Positions 44,703 through 52,980 of a DNA stretch of 64,000 nt are shown piece by piece. The number at the start of each line of letters is the position of its first letter. Positions within the stretch are counted from its first letter, which is position 1. A program made the translations under genes and the position numbers. The stretch is from positions 353,377-417,376 of the forward strand of contig NZ_JAGIPH010000005.1 in the NCBI RefSeq assembly GCF_017877135.1. Reading direction: 5' to 3'. The DNA comes from Neorhizobium galegae (GTDB lineage: Bacteria > Pseudomonadota > Alphaproteobacteria > Rhizobiales > Rhizobiaceae). The notes beneath the pieces are model-generated. The model did not search any database and had not been told where the DNA came from. It was given only the letters and a program-made list of their open reading frames with translations.

Positions 44703-45293
44703 ATGATGACATTCTTCAGAACGCTTTTGTCCGGGCGCCAGGCGCTCTCCCGCCTCCTGCGCCAGCATCTGTTGCTCGTGTGCCTGATATCTATGGCGCT
44801 GCTGGTAAGCCTTGCAGCACCGGGCGGGGCCATAGCTGCCGAATTGCCCGGTGGCGTTCCCTTTCTCCTTGAAAATTTTGACGACTGGGTTGTCGCCTGC
44901 CGCGCGCAGAACGGCGTGACCGGCTGCGTGGTTCGCCAGGTTCAGACCAAGGGAGACAAAAGCCAGCAGATGCTGACGGCGGAACTGCGCAATGTCGGCC
45001 GGGGCCGTTTGGATGGCGCCCTGCTGGTGCCTTTCGGCCTTGCACTGTCGCGCGGCGTGACGGTCACGGTGGATGAGGCAGCCCAGGCAACGCAGTTCGA
45101 GTTTTCAACCTGCCTTCCCGGCGGCTGCCTCGTTCCGGTCAAGTTCGATGCGCATGCGGTCGAGACGATAAAATCGGGCACGGCCCTTCGGCTTGCCGCG
45201 ACCAATCTTGCTACCGGCGACGCCGTTGCGATGCGGATTTCCCTCAAGGGGCTCTCGGCAGCGCTGTCGCGCGCTGCCGAGCTTGCGCCCTAG
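44703..45293 (+). CDS. Invasion-associated locus B (IalB) family periplasmic protein
   Basis: The 196-residue protein has a long N-terminal region with a hydrophobic signal (LLLVCLISMALLVSLAAPGG, cut near AIAAE) and an IalB-like domain: FDDWVVACRAQNGVTGCVVR, then the central LVPFGLALSRGVTVTVD and the Cys pair FSTCLPGGCLVPV. The paired cysteines probably form disulfides in the periplasm. IalB proteins are common in rhizobia and their role is unclear. Two ATGs (44703 and 44706) are possible. It ends five bases from the convergent kduD. Confidence 0.82.
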   Translation: MMTFFRTLLSGRQALSRLLRQHLLLVCLISMALLVSLAAPGGAIAAELPGGVPFLLENFDDWVVACRAQNGVTGCVVRQVQTKGDKSQQMLTAELRNVGRGRLDGALLVPFGLALSRGVTVTVDEAAQATQFEFSTCLPGGCLVPVKFDAHAVETIKSGTALRLAATNLATGDAVAMRISLKGLSAALSRAAELAP

Positions 45294-45298
45294 CGGCG

Positions 45299-46051
45299 TC
45301 AGCGCGCCATCCAGCCGCCATCGACGGCCAGGACCTGGCCGGTCACATAGCCACTGGCAGGCGAAGTCAGGAACAGCACGGCCGTATCGAGATCCGACGG
45401 GTTGCCCCAGCGGCCGACGGGGATACGCTCGAGGATCGAGCGACTGCGGTCCGGATCGTTGCGCAGGGCCTCGGTATTGTCGGTTTCCATGTAGCCTGGC
45501 GCTATGGCGTTGACGGTAATGCCCTTCGCCGCCAGTTCGTTCGCCATCAGCTTGGTGAGGCCTGCCACCGCATGCTTGCTCGATGTGTAGGAGGCCACCC
45601 GGATGCCGCCCTGGAAGGACAGAAGCGAAGCGATGTTGACGATGCGCCCTGCAATCCCCTTGTCCAGCATGTGACGCACCACCGCCTGCGACAGCAGGAA
45701 GGTGCTTTTCAGGTTGATGTTCATCACATCATCCCAGTCCTGTTCGGAAAAGGCGGTGAAATCGGCGCGGCGGATCTGCCCGGCATTGTTGACGAGAATA
45801 TCGATATTCCGCTGCGCGGTCAGTGCCGTCACCACATCGTCAAGGCCTGAAGGATCGGCAAGATCGTGGACGACCTCCTCGAAGCGACGCCCCAGCGCCT
45901 CCACCTTCTGCTGCGTCTCCGGCATCGGGCGCGAGCCGAGCGCCACGATATCGGCGCCGGCCCGCGCGAGCGCCAGCGCAAGTCCCTGGCCAAGGCCGGT
46001 GCGCGCGCCGGTGACCAGCGCACGCTTTCCGGAAAGATCAAACAGGTTCAT
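45299..46051 (-). CDS. kduD: 2-Dehydro-3-deoxy-D-gluconate 5-dehydrogenase KduD
   Basis: The 250-residue short-chain dehydrogenase reduces 2,5-diketo-3-deoxygluconate (DKII) to 2-keto-3-deoxygluconate in pectin breakdown. It has TGARTGLGQGLA (14-25), NNAG in DILVNNAGQIRR, a catalytic Ser-Tyr-Lys with SYTSSKHAVAGLTK, and the C-terminal GWMAR typical of KduD. It lies 10 bases after kduI in the gntR-kduI-kduD operon. A related function such as gluconate 5-dehydrogenase is possible, but the kduI neighbour supports KduD. Confidence 0.9.
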   Translation of the reverse strand: MNLFDLSGKRALVTGARTGLGQGLALALARAGADIVALGSRPMPETQQKVEALGRRFEEVVHDLADPSGLDDVVTALTAQRNIDILVNNAGQIRRADFTAFSEQDWDDVMNINLKSTFLLSQAVVRHMLDKGIAGRIVNIASLLSFQGGIRVASYTSSKHAVAGLTKLMANELAAKGITVNAIAPGYMETDNTEALRNDPDRSRSILERIPVGRWGNPSDLDTAVLFLTSPASGYVTGQVLAVDGGWMAR

Positions 46052-46061
46052 GGCATAGCCC

Positions 46062-46910
46062 TCACTTCAGGTCCTTCATCGGCACGAAATCCATGTCGGT
46101 GAAGGACTGGTTGTCACCCGCCATGCTCCAGATGAAGGCGTAAGATGCCGTGCCGGACCCGCAATGGATCGACCATGGCGGCGACAGAACCGCCTGCTCG
46201 TTGCGGATGATCAGATGGCCGGTCGCCTGCGGGCGGCCCATCAGGTGCACGACAAAAGCCTCTTCCGGAATTTCGAAATAGACATAGGCTTCCATGCGCC
46301 GGTCATGCAGGTGGGCCGGCATGGTGTTCCACACGCTGCCGGGCTCCAGACGCGTGAGGCCCATCAGCAGCTGGCAGGTGGGCAGGACCTTGGGGTGGAT
46401 ATACTGGTAGAGCTTGCGCTTGTTGCAGGTGGCCTGGTCGCCGAGATTGTTCTCGATCGCATCGGTCTTTGCGATGACGCGCGAGGGAAAGGCCGCATGG
46501 GCCGGCACGCTGTTGACGTAGAATTTGGCCGGCGCTGCGGCATCGACGCTTTCGAAGGAGATCTCGCGCACGCCCATGCCGAGATAGAGGCCGTCCTGGA
46601 AATCCAGCTCATAGACCGTGCCATCGGCAATTACCCGACCCTTGGCCCCGATATTGATGAGGCCGAGTTCTCGACGCTCCAGAAGGTAATCCGTTCCCAC
46701 GGTCTTGGCGATCTCGGCACCGAAGGAGAGGGGTGCTGCCGTCGGCATGACGCCGGCAATCAGCATACGGTCATAATGGGTATAGGCAGCATTGACCGCG
46801 CCTGCGGCGAACAGGGTCTCGATCATGAAATTGTCGCGCAGCTGCGCACCCGTCATGGCTTCGGACTGGGTGTAATGCACCGCATGGCGGGTTTCTATCG
46901 TCGTGGTCAT
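46062..46910 (-). CDS. kduI: 5-Dehydro-4-deoxy-D-glucuronate isomerase KduI
   Basis: The 282-residue cupin-fold zinc enzyme converts 5-keto-4-deoxyuronate, released by pectate lyases, to DKII. The metal site is visible as MPAHLHDRRMEAYVYF (H-x-H and downstream Glu), with a further His in WSIHCGSG. YIHPKVLPTCQLLMGLT is conserved in KduI. It lies between gntR (26-base gap) and kduD. It completes the route with kduD; a kdgK/kdgA pair is not in this window. Confidence 0.94.
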   Translation of the reverse strand: MTTTIETRHAVHYTQSEAMTGAQLRDNFMIETLFAAGAVNAAYTHYDRMLIAGVMPTAAPLSFGAEIAKTVGTDYLLERRELGLINIGAKGRVIADGTVYELDFQDGLYLGMGVREISFESVDAAAPAKFYVNSVPAHAAFPSRVIAKTDAIENNLGDQATCNKRKLYQYIHPKVLPTCQLLMGLTRLEPGSVWNTMPAHLHDRRMEAYVYFEIPEEAFVVHLMGRPQATGHLIIRNEQAVLSPPWSIHCGSGTASYAFIWSMAGDNQSFTDMDFVPMKDLK

Positions 46911-46936
46911 CTGTGTCTCCTACTCCCTGGTATTGC

Positions 46937-47608
46937 TTATTCGAAAAGGTCCGGATGCTCCGCCTCAAGCCGTGGCAGGTCGTGCAGCAGTTCGGACAGG
47001 TGGGTGGTCATGGCGGCACGGGCCGCGGCCTCATCGCGCTGATCGATGGCCGCAACGATGGCGCGGTGCTCGTCGATGAGCTTGGAAAGCGTGTCGGGTG
47101 CATGCAGCGACAGGCAACAGGCCCGGTCGATATGGGCCTTCAGGTCTTCCACCACCGCCCAGGCCATGGGAAGCCCGGCGCCCTCTGCGAGCGTCTTGTG
47201 GAAGAGGTCGTCATAGCGGCGAAATTCGGCGCGGTTGCCACCCTCTGCGGCGCGCGCCTGCTCCTTCAGGCAATCGTCCAGCCGCTGGCGAGCGTGAAAA
47301 TGGAAGGCATTGCAGGCCGCCTTGACGATCGCGGTCTCGATGGTTTCCCGCAGGAACGCCGCCTGCATCAGTTTGGCGACAGAAATCCTGGCGACCACGG
47401 CGCCGCGTTGCGGCAGGATTTCGACAAGCCGGCTTTTGGCCAATGCAATCAAGGCCTCGCGGCCCGGTTGACGGGAGGAACCATAGCGTTCGCCGATTTC
47501 CTGCTCGGAAATCCGCGCGCCGGGCTGCAGCACGAGCGTGAGAATATCGCCGCGCAATTGCCGCTCCACCTTGTGCGCCATGCTTTCCGAAGCCGATTTG
47601 ACCGTCAT
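46937..47608 (-). CDS. GntR-family (FCD) regulator of kduID
   Basis: The 223-residue protein has an N-terminal GntR winged helix (QLRGDILTLVLQPGARISEQ, SSRQPGREALIALAKSRLVE) and a C-terminal FCD domain (FRRYDDLFHKTLAEGAG, LIDEHRAIVAAIDQRDEAAA, MTTHLSELL). It is the first gene of the gntR-kduI-kduD operon, so it is likely self-regulating. Where most relatives have SR-T-P-VREAL this one reads SRQPGREAL. ATG 47608 is chosen. Just upstream (47641-47656) CATAC is repeated with 11-base spacing, a possible operator. Confidence 0.86.
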   Translation of the reverse strand: MTVKSASESMAHKVERQLRGDILTLVLQPGARISEQEIGERYGSSRQPGREALIALAKSRLVEILPQRGAVVARISVAKLMQAAFLRETIETAIVKAACNAFHFHARQRLDDCLKEQARAAEGGNRAEFRRYDDLFHKTLAEGAGLPMAWAVVEDLKAHIDRACCLSLHAPDTLSKLIDEHRAIVAAIDQRDEAAARAAMTTHLSELLHDLPRLEAEHPDLFE

Positions 47609-47640
47609 GCCTGAACCCGTACCAGCGTTGCATCCACTTC

Positions 47641-47657
47641 CATACAATAGCATACGG
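47641..47657. promoter_or_regulatory. Possible GntR operator upstream of gntR-kduI-kduD
   Basis: CATACAATAGCATACGG has two CATAC copies 11 bases apart, about 33 bases upstream of the GntR start. It does not resemble the ACATGT sites of the other uronate regulator, so the two modules appear to be controlled separately. Support is weak. Confidence 0.35.
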
Positions 47658-47698
47658 GCGAGCACAAGCGAGGCCGCAGCTTGATGAGGAGAAGCGGG

Positions 47699-48682
47699 TC
47701 AGAGGGAGTCGTGATCGATCAGGGCGTGAAGAAAGGCATCGGGCACAGCACCATCGCGCAGAAAGGAAAGCGCCAGCGGCCAGAGCGTTGCCCGAAAGCG
47801 GTCATGGAAGAAGGCGAAATGACCGATCTCCGTATGACCGATATCGCTCGGCGCAAGATGCAGGTGCCGGCGCTTGGCGGCATCAAAGTAGGCGAGCAAC
47901 CGGCGCACCGCCGGCACGGTGCCATGGGGATCGTCCGTGAGGCTGATTGCAAGGATCGATGCCGTCACCTGCCGCAATCTCTGGCGCAGCACCTGCGGAT
48001 CGCGCCCCGTGCCGCCTTTGCCGGAGCGGCAGACGGTGTCTTCGAAGTGAGCCCCCATGCGGCTCCAGTTGCGCACGACGCCTTGCGGCGTGTCCTCCAT
48101 CCACCCCAGCCTCTTGGCCGGAAAATAACCGAACAAGGCGGTGAGAAGCGGCATGACCACGTGCCATTTCCACAGCATGCGGCGCCTCTTTGCCGGTGCA
48201 TAGTCGCGCCAGTAGGCATATTGAGCCCCGACGGTGACGATGCGGCGCAGACGGTGGCTTGAGGGCGCAAGGCCGATGGCAAGGCCACCGATGGAATGGG
48301 CAACGACATCCACCGGACGTCCTGGGAATCGCAGGGCCAGAAAGGCAAGCGCCGCCTCCACGTCCTTTTCGCCCCAATCCACCCAATCTGCGTCAAGGCC
48401 CCGCATCCGCTGCGGCCGAGACTGGTCGATCCCGCGATAATCGAACGTCAGAACGTCGAAGCCATGGTCGAAGAGATAGCTGGCAAAGCGCGAATAATAG
48501 CGGCAGCGCACGGAGGTGGCGCAGGCGATGAGGACGACGGACCGGTCCGGCCGCGTCTCGCCAGTCTGCCAGAGAAAGCCGGCAAGGCAGTAGCCATCGG
48601 CAGCTTCAAAGCGAACCGGAATGCCTGCCTGCACACCAACAGCCTCTACCCCGGCACCGCCCTTCGCTTCGATCGTCTGCAA
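47699..48682 (-). CDS. Alpha/beta hydrolase
   Basis: The protein of up to 327 residues has an alpha/beta hydrolase fold: LTFDYRGIDQSRP, then VDVVAHSIGGLAIG with the nucleophile Ser (A-H-S-I-G), and a late TEIGHFAFF with the probable catalytic His. It resembles the YheT/serine aminopeptidase S33 hydrolase group. No signal peptide is seen. The substrate is unknown. The start is unclear: TTG 48682 gives the longest frame and a GTG 17 codons further in is an alternative. It has no evident operon partner. Confidence 0.78.
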   Translation of the reverse strand: MQTIEAKGGAGVEAVGVQAGIPVRFEAADGYCLAGFLWQTGETRPDRSVVLIACATSVRCRYYSRFASYLFDHGFDVLTFDYRGIDQSRPQRMRGLDADWVDWGEKDVEAALAFLALRFPGRPVDVVAHSIGGLAIGLAPSSHRLRRIVTVGAQYAYWRDYAPAKRRRMLWKWHVVMPLLTALFGYFPAKRLGWMEDTPQGVVRNWSRMGAHFEDTVCRSGKGGTGRDPQVLRQRLRQVTASILAISLTDDPHGTVPAVRRLLAYFDAAKRRHLHLAPSDIGHTEIGHFAFFHDRFRATLWPLALSFLRDGAVPDAFLHALIDHDSL

Positions 48683-48782
48683 ATCCCACCCGCCGAAGAT
48701 GTCATTCTGTCACCTCTTAGGTATCAAGGTAGAGAAGCGCAGATGCAAGGCCAAGTTGAGCGAAAGTCTAAGAGGCTTCTCG

Positions 48783-49682
48783 TCAGGGCCAGGCGGCATA
48801 GCTTGTATCGGTCGCCAGCCGCTTCTGCCTTGGCCCGGCGCGATGGGTGCGCGGCGAAACGCCCGCGACACGCTTGAAGAAGCGACTGAAATAGGCGGCA
48901 TCCGTGAAGCCGAGCGCATCGGCGATTTCTGCGATCTGGAGAGAAGACCCCTCGAGCAGGATGACCGCCTCCGCGACAAGGCGTCCGTGGATGAAATCCA
49001 GCGGCGTCCGGCCCGTGGCACGTTTGATGGCCGTATTCAGCCTGTCGGGCGTCACCCCGAGCGCAACGGCATAATCCGGCACCGTCCAGTGATCGCGCAC
49101 ATGCAGATCGACAAGCTGGACAAAGCTCCGGACGATCACGCGCGGCGAGGGCTTGGGCGCGTCACCAACGGGGGCCGCCAGGCGCCAGAGAGCAATCAGC
49201 AGCAATGACAGGTGATGGCGGATGACCTCTTCGCCACCCGGCAGGGCGCCTGAAATTTCCTCCGCAATGAGCCGCACCGTGGCGAGGATCTGGCGCGAAG
49301 CGGCAAGGCTCAGACGCTGGCCAAGGATCGGCCGAGAAATCGTATCGCGCACCTGCGCAAACACGGCACCGGCCGGCATGGCGGCACCCAGGGTCTGGTC
49401 GGGTATGGCCAGCATTCCCCCATCGGCCCCGGCCTCCAGCGCAAGCGTGGCACTTTCGCCCGCTGGAAGCCAGATGATGAGCGGTGCCGCCAGCGGCTGG
49501 CGTCGGCGCGCGGTCACGAGATCCCCCGTCCCGGATGACAACACGAACAGACGGCTGCGGCTCCCCCGCAAGGTCCATTCGTTACGCGACAGCGAGCCGC
49601 CGAACAGTTGCGCATCGGTGGCGGAGGGTGGCTGTGGGTGTAAAATGGCACCCCCTCCCGAATTCTTGATCGTCTCCGGCAT
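48783..49682 (-). CDS. AraC-family regulator
   Basis: The 299-residue protein has a C-terminal AraC HTH domain: VPDYAVALGVTPDRLNTAIK, then LQIAEIADALGFTDAAYFSR and VAGVSPRTHR. The N-terminal part is cupin-like (WTLRGSRSRLFVLSSGTGD, PLIIWLPAGES), typical of regulators of aromatic or sugar catabolism such as HpaA/PobR types. It is divergent from the aldehyde dehydrogenase gene and may control it; no ligand can be inferred. Confidence 0.84.
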   Translation of the reverse strand: MPETIKNSGGGAILHPQPPSATDAQLFGGSLSRNEWTLRGSRSRLFVLSSGTGDLVTARRRQPLAAPLIIWLPAGESATLALEAGADGGMLAIPDQTLGAAMPAGAVFAQVRDTISRPILGQRLSLAASRQILATVRLIAEEISGALPGGEEVIRHHLSLLLIALWRLAAPVGDAPKPSPRVIVRSFVQLVDLHVRDHWTVPDYAVALGVTPDRLNTAIKRATGRTPLDFIHGRLVAEAVILLEGSSLQIAEIADALGFTDAAYFSRFFKRVAGVSPRTHRAGPRQKRLATDTSYAAWP

Positions 49683-50035
49683 GAATGGATGACCTCCCGC
49701 GTGAAAAGTACAAGTTTCTCCTCTAATTGTCTATTTGGTGTCGGATCGCCTCGCGCTACTGTCAGCCTGCCAAGAAGCGGACGCACAGGAGGAGATGTGA
49801 GGCCGCGCCTTTTGAGAGGCGACCGATCAAGGGTTGGCAAGGGAGGTTCGTCAGCACCGCTACCATACCAGGACAGGGCAGAATGCCTGATGGCAGGACC
49901 GCCGTGGCGAATGCATCGCCGGCGCCGTGCGTCTGGTGATCGTGCCTCTGGCGACAGGGTCCGGCAGAATCGTCCGATGGCGGGGATGGCGGCGAGAACG
50001 CGAAACAATTTTGGGAAGAGAAAGGGAAGAACACC
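49683..50035. other. Intergenic region between AraC and aldehyde dehydrogenase genes
   Basis: About 350 bases that hold the divergent promoters. An open frame spans most of the region on the + strand but its translation is Arg/Ser/Gly-rich without any family resemblance, so it is not called. No clear operator repeat was found. The dehydrogenase has a GGGAAGAGAAAGGGAAG purine run before its ATG. Confidence 0.5.
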
Positions 50036-51487
50036 ATGACCATTCTGGGTTTCAAGATCAATAATGCCGAAGTCGAGGCGATTGACGGGCGCAGCTTCAA
50101 GCGCCTGAACCCGATTTCCGGCGACGTGGCGACAGAAGTTTCGGCAGCCTCCGTGGAAGATGCGCGCGCAGCCGCCAATGCGGCGGCGAAGGCCTTTCCC
50201 GCCTGGTCTGCCACCAACCCGGCCACCCGTCGCAAGGTGCTGATGGCCGCGGCCGACCGACTGCAGGAAAAGGCGCCGCAATTCGTGGTGGCCATGGCAG
50301 CCGAAACCGGCGCAACGGCCGGCTGGTCAATGTTCAACGTGATGCTGGCCGCCGACATGCTGCGCGAAGCCGCCTCCATGACCACGCAGATCGGCGGCGA
50401 AGTCATTCCGTCCAACCGTCCGGGCACGCTTGCCATGGCGGTGCGCCAGCCGGCGGGCGTCATCCTGTCGATGGCGCCGTGGAATGCGCCGGTCATCCTC
50501 GGTGTCCGCTCGCTCGCGCTGCCGCTTGCCTGCGGCAATACCGTGGTGCTGAAGACTTCTGAGATCTGCCCGCGCACCCATCGCCTGATCGTCGATGCCC
50601 TGCATGAGGCCGGCCTGCCGGAGGGCGTGTTGAACGCCATTTCGAACGCGCCCGAAGATGCCGGCGAGATCGTCGAGGCGCTGATTGCGCATCCGGCCGT
50701 GCGCCGCGTCAACTTCACCGGCTCCACCCGCGTCGGCCGCATCATTGCCGAAGTGGCCGGACGCCACCTGAAGCCGGCGCTGCTCGAACTCGGCGGCAAG
50801 GCGCCTTTCGTCGTGCTCGACGATGCCGATCTGGATGAGGCCGTCGCCGCCGCGGCCTTCGGCGCCTACATGAACCAGGGCCAGATCTGCATGTCCACCG
50901 AACGCGTCATCGTCGACGACAAGATCGCCGACCAGTTCGTCGCCGCGCTTTCGGCCAAGGTCGCCACCCTGAAAGCCGGCGATCCGGGCAAGGGCGAAAC
51001 CCCGCTCGGCTCCGTGGTCGATGCCCATGCCGCCCAGCGCCTCGACATGCTGGTGCGCGATGCCGTGTCGAAGGGTGCCGTGCTTGCCGCCGGCGGCACG
51101 TTCAATGGCACAATCGTCGATGCCATCCTGCTCGACCGCGTGACCCCTGCCATGCGCATCTATGGCGAGGAAAGCTTTGGGCCGGTGGCAAGCATCGTGC
51201 GCGTCGGTTCGGTGGATGAGGCCGTACGCGTGGCAAACGACACCGAATACGGCCTCTCGGCCGCCGTCTTCGGCAAGGATGTCAACCGCGCCATGGCGGT
51301 TGCCCGCCGGATCGAATCGGGCATTTGCCACATCAATGGCCCGACCGTTCACGATGAGGCACAGATGCCGTTCGGCGGCACCAAAGCCTCCGGTTATGGC
51401 CGTTTCGGCGGCAAGGCCGGCATCAACGAGTTCACGGAACTCCGCTGGCTGACGATCCAGGACGGCCACCTGCACTACCCGATCTGA
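50036..51487 (+). CDS. NAD(P)-dependent aldehyde dehydrogenase, vanillin/salicylaldehyde dehydrogenase type
   Basis: The 483-residue protein has the aldehyde dehydrogenase features: SMAPWNAPVILG for cofactor binding, FTGSTRVGRIIA, the general base Glu in LLELGGKAPFVVL, the nucleophile Cys in MNQGQICMSTER and ESFGPVASIVRV. It resembles the vanillin/benzaldehyde/salicylaldehyde dehydrogenase branch, so an aromatic aldehyde from plant material is a fair guess; the substrate is inferred. It is a single gene ended by a terminator at about 51565. Confidence 0.86.
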   Translation: MTILGFKINNAEVEAIDGRSFKRLNPISGDVATEVSAASVEDARAAANAAAKAFPAWSATNPATRRKVLMAAADRLQEKAPQFVVAMAAETGATAGWSMFNVMLAADMLREAASMTTQIGGEVIPSNRPGTLAMAVRQPAGVILSMAPWNAPVILGVRSLALPLACGNTVVLKTSEICPRTHRLIVDALHEAGLPEGVLNAISNAPEDAGEIVEALIAHPAVRRVNFTGSTRVGRIIAEVAGRHLKPALLELGGKAPFVVLDDADLDEAVAAAAFGAYMNQGQICMSTERVIVDDKIADQFVAALSAKVATLKAGDPGKGETPLGSVVDAHAAQRLDMLVRDAVSKGAVLAAGGTFNGTIVDAILLDRVTPAMRIYGEESFGPVASIVRVGSVDEAVRVANDTEYGLSAAVFGKDVNRAMAVARRIESGICHINGPTVHDEAQMPFGGTKASGYGRFGGKAGINEFTELRWLTIQDGHLHYPI

Positions 51488-51501
51488 TCAGCCTTGACCT
51501 T

Positions 51502-51597
51502 CACCCTTGCGCGATCCCCACCACGCAAGGGTGGGCTGGGCAGAAGGGTCGGGATCAACGGAAGGAGCCGGGTTGTCCCAGCAATCCGGCTCTTTTC
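51502..51597 (+). terminator. Two hairpins after the aldehyde dehydrogenase gene
   Basis: CACCCTTGCG (51502-51511) pairs with CGCAAGGGTG (51524-51533). A second stem, GAGCCGGGTTG (51565-51575) with CAATCCGGCTC (51582-51592), is followed by TTTTC and is the likely intrinsic terminator. Its end touches the end of the convergent LysR gene. Confidence 0.8.
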
Positions 51598-52537
51598 ATA
51601 CAGGCGTTCTGGTCGCTTCTACTCCAACCGGCAGATGCGCGCCGACAACGGCGGATGCAAGCGCCGTCAGTTGGCGGAAATGCGCGGCGCGCGCGCTGGT
51701 GCGGCGCCAGAAGAAGCCGATCTCACGCCGGGCCGGCCAATCTTCGATCGAAAGCAGCGCGATATTGGCGCCCCGTGCAAATTCCGAGCGCACGTACAAC
51801 TCGGGAAACAGCGACAGCCCCATCTCGATCGACACCATCTGGCGCAGTGCATCCAGACTGGTGCCTTCATAATCTTCGAGCATGATCGCGCCCGAAAGAG
51901 CCGCCAGTTCCCGCACATTCTCCAGAAGCCGGTGACCGCGGCCAAGCGTCAACAATTGTTCTCCCTTCAGATCCTTCAGTCTCACCGAAGTGCGATCCGC
52001 CAGGCGATGATTGCGCGCCACACCGAGAAAGATCTGTTCGACACAGATCCCCTCGAAGGCAAATGCTGCCTCGTCCTGTGGCCGCTGGCCAAGGGCGCAA
52101 TCGATGGCACCGCTGCGCACCTGCTCTTCCAGAAGAGCCGGCCGGTCTTCGCGCACATGCAGGCGAAGTGCGGGATAGCGCCCGTGCAGGCTCGGCAGAA
52201 AGGACGGCAGGAAATAAGGCCCGAAGGTCGGCACCACGCCAAGCCGGATAAGAGAGCCCAGATTGTCACGTCCGGCCGAGGCAAGCGTGACGATGTCATC
52301 CAGCGTGGCCAGCACCGATTTGGCGGCCGCCGCCACCTCCAGCCCGATGGCAGAGAGCACGATGGCCCCGGGTGTGCGCTCGACGAGACTGACACCCAAC
52401 TGCTTTTCCAGAAGCGCGATCTGCACCGACAGCGTCGGCTGGGTGACATGGCAAAGCTCGGCTGCTCGGCCGAAGTGGCGGCAGGTGTCGAGGGCGACCA
52501 GATATTCGAGCTGGCGATGGGTGGGTCGGAAAGCCAT
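51596..52537 (-). CDS. LysR-type regulator, OxyR-like but without redox cysteines
   Basis: The 313-residue protein aligns by eye with OxyR over its length: RQLEYLVALDTCRHFGRAAE, HVTQPTLSVQIALLEKQLGV, RLGVVPTFGPYFLPSFLPSL and LKGEQLLTLGRGHRLLENVR. In OxyR the redox pair is Cys199 and Cys208 (GHC...GFC). Here the same places hold Arg203 and Ala212, so peroxide sensing by a disulfide is not possible at that site. It is divergent from a ydcH-like gene, and the gap contains an OxyR-like operator. It may sense another signal, possibly linked to the SbtA transporter gene nearby. Confidence 0.87.
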   Translation of the reverse strand: MAFRPTHRQLEYLVALDTCRHFGRAAELCHVTQPTLSVQIALLEKQLGVSLVERTPGAIVLSAIGLEVAAAAKSVLATLDDIVTLASAGRDNLGSLIRLGVVPTFGPYFLPSFLPSLHGRYPALRLHVREDRPALLEEQVRSGAIDCALGQRPQDEAAFAFEGICVEQIFLGVARNHRLADRTSVRLKDLKGEQLLTLGRGHRLLENVRELAALSGAIMLEDYEGTSLDALRQMVSIEMGLSLFPELYVRSEFARGANIALLSIEDWPARREIGFFWRRTSARAAHFRQLTALASAVVGAHLPVGVEATRTPV

Positions 52538-52541
52538 GACG

Positions 52542-52578
52542 ATAGAGATGCTCTATCGCTTTCATATTGTCAATGAAT
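52542..52578. promoter_or_regulatory. OxyR-like operator in front of the LysR gene
   Basis: ATAGAGATGCTCTAT at 52542-52556 fits the 15-base OxyR half-unit in its outer ATAG...CTAT and is inside a perfect GATAG-AG/CT-CTATC palindrome. After exactly 7 bases a second, weaker unit, ATATTGTCAATGAAT, occupies 52564-52578. Two 15-base units separated by 7 bases is the known OxyR arrangement. The first unit starts 5 bases upstream of the LysR start codon, fitting autoregulation, and the site also precedes the ydcH-like gene by 54 bases. Confidence 0.68.
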
Positions 52579-52631
52579 TGGATCTATCGACCATTCTTCC
52601 TCATAGTCGTCTTCAGAAAGGAGACGACCTC

Positions 52632-52847
52632 ATGAACCCCTTGTTGAAGGCGCTGCATTCGCGCCACCGGATCCTCGAAGACCGCATCCAGTCGGAGCAG
52701 AAATCCCCGGCACCGGACAGCCTGCGCATCATGGCGCTGAAGAAGATCAAGCTGCGCATGCGCGAGCAGATCGAATTCCTGCAGCGCACCGGCAGCAATG
52801 GAAAGCCGATGACGCCTGCACGACGTCCGGGCCCTTCTTTCCCCTAA
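52632..52847 (+). CDS. YdcH-like DUF465 small protein
   Basis: The 71-residue protein starts at ATG 52632 after AAAGGAGACGACCTC. MNPLLKALHSRHRILEDRIQ and LRIMALKKIKLRMREQIEFL form the two-helix charged coil typical of the YdcH/DUF465 family (PF04325). The last 18 residues are Pro-rich and probably unstructured. Its function is unknown. It lies behind the OxyR-like operator and before a strong terminator, so it is expressed as a single gene or with partial read-through into sbtA. Confidence 0.82.
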   Translation: MNPLLKALHSRHRILEDRIQSEQKSPAPDSLRIMALKKIKLRMREQIEFLQRTGSNGKPMTPARRPGPSFP

Positions 52848-52920
52848 GGCCGCTGCGGTTTGCGAACATCTTTCCGGAAATAGCGACGGTGCGAGCGCCG
52901 TAACGCTCCCCCGTCCTCGA

Positions 52921-52954
52921 AAGGCGAGACGATCCCATCGTCTCGCCTTTTTTT
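52921..52954 (+). terminator. Intrinsic terminator after the ydcH-like gene
   Basis: AAGGCGAGACGAT and ATCGTCTCGCCTT form a 13-base perfect stem with a CCC loop, followed by a run of T. It is a strong terminator placed 27 bases before sbtA, so sbtA either has its own promoter or depends on read-through. Confidence 0.93.
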
Positions 52955-52980
52955 GACGCCTCAACTCAGGAATCACTTTC

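Noticed and set aside
49689..50039. 116-codon frame in the gap before the aldehyde dehydrogenase
   Set aside because: The composition is unlike a protein, there is no convincing ribosome binding site and it covers the promoter region.
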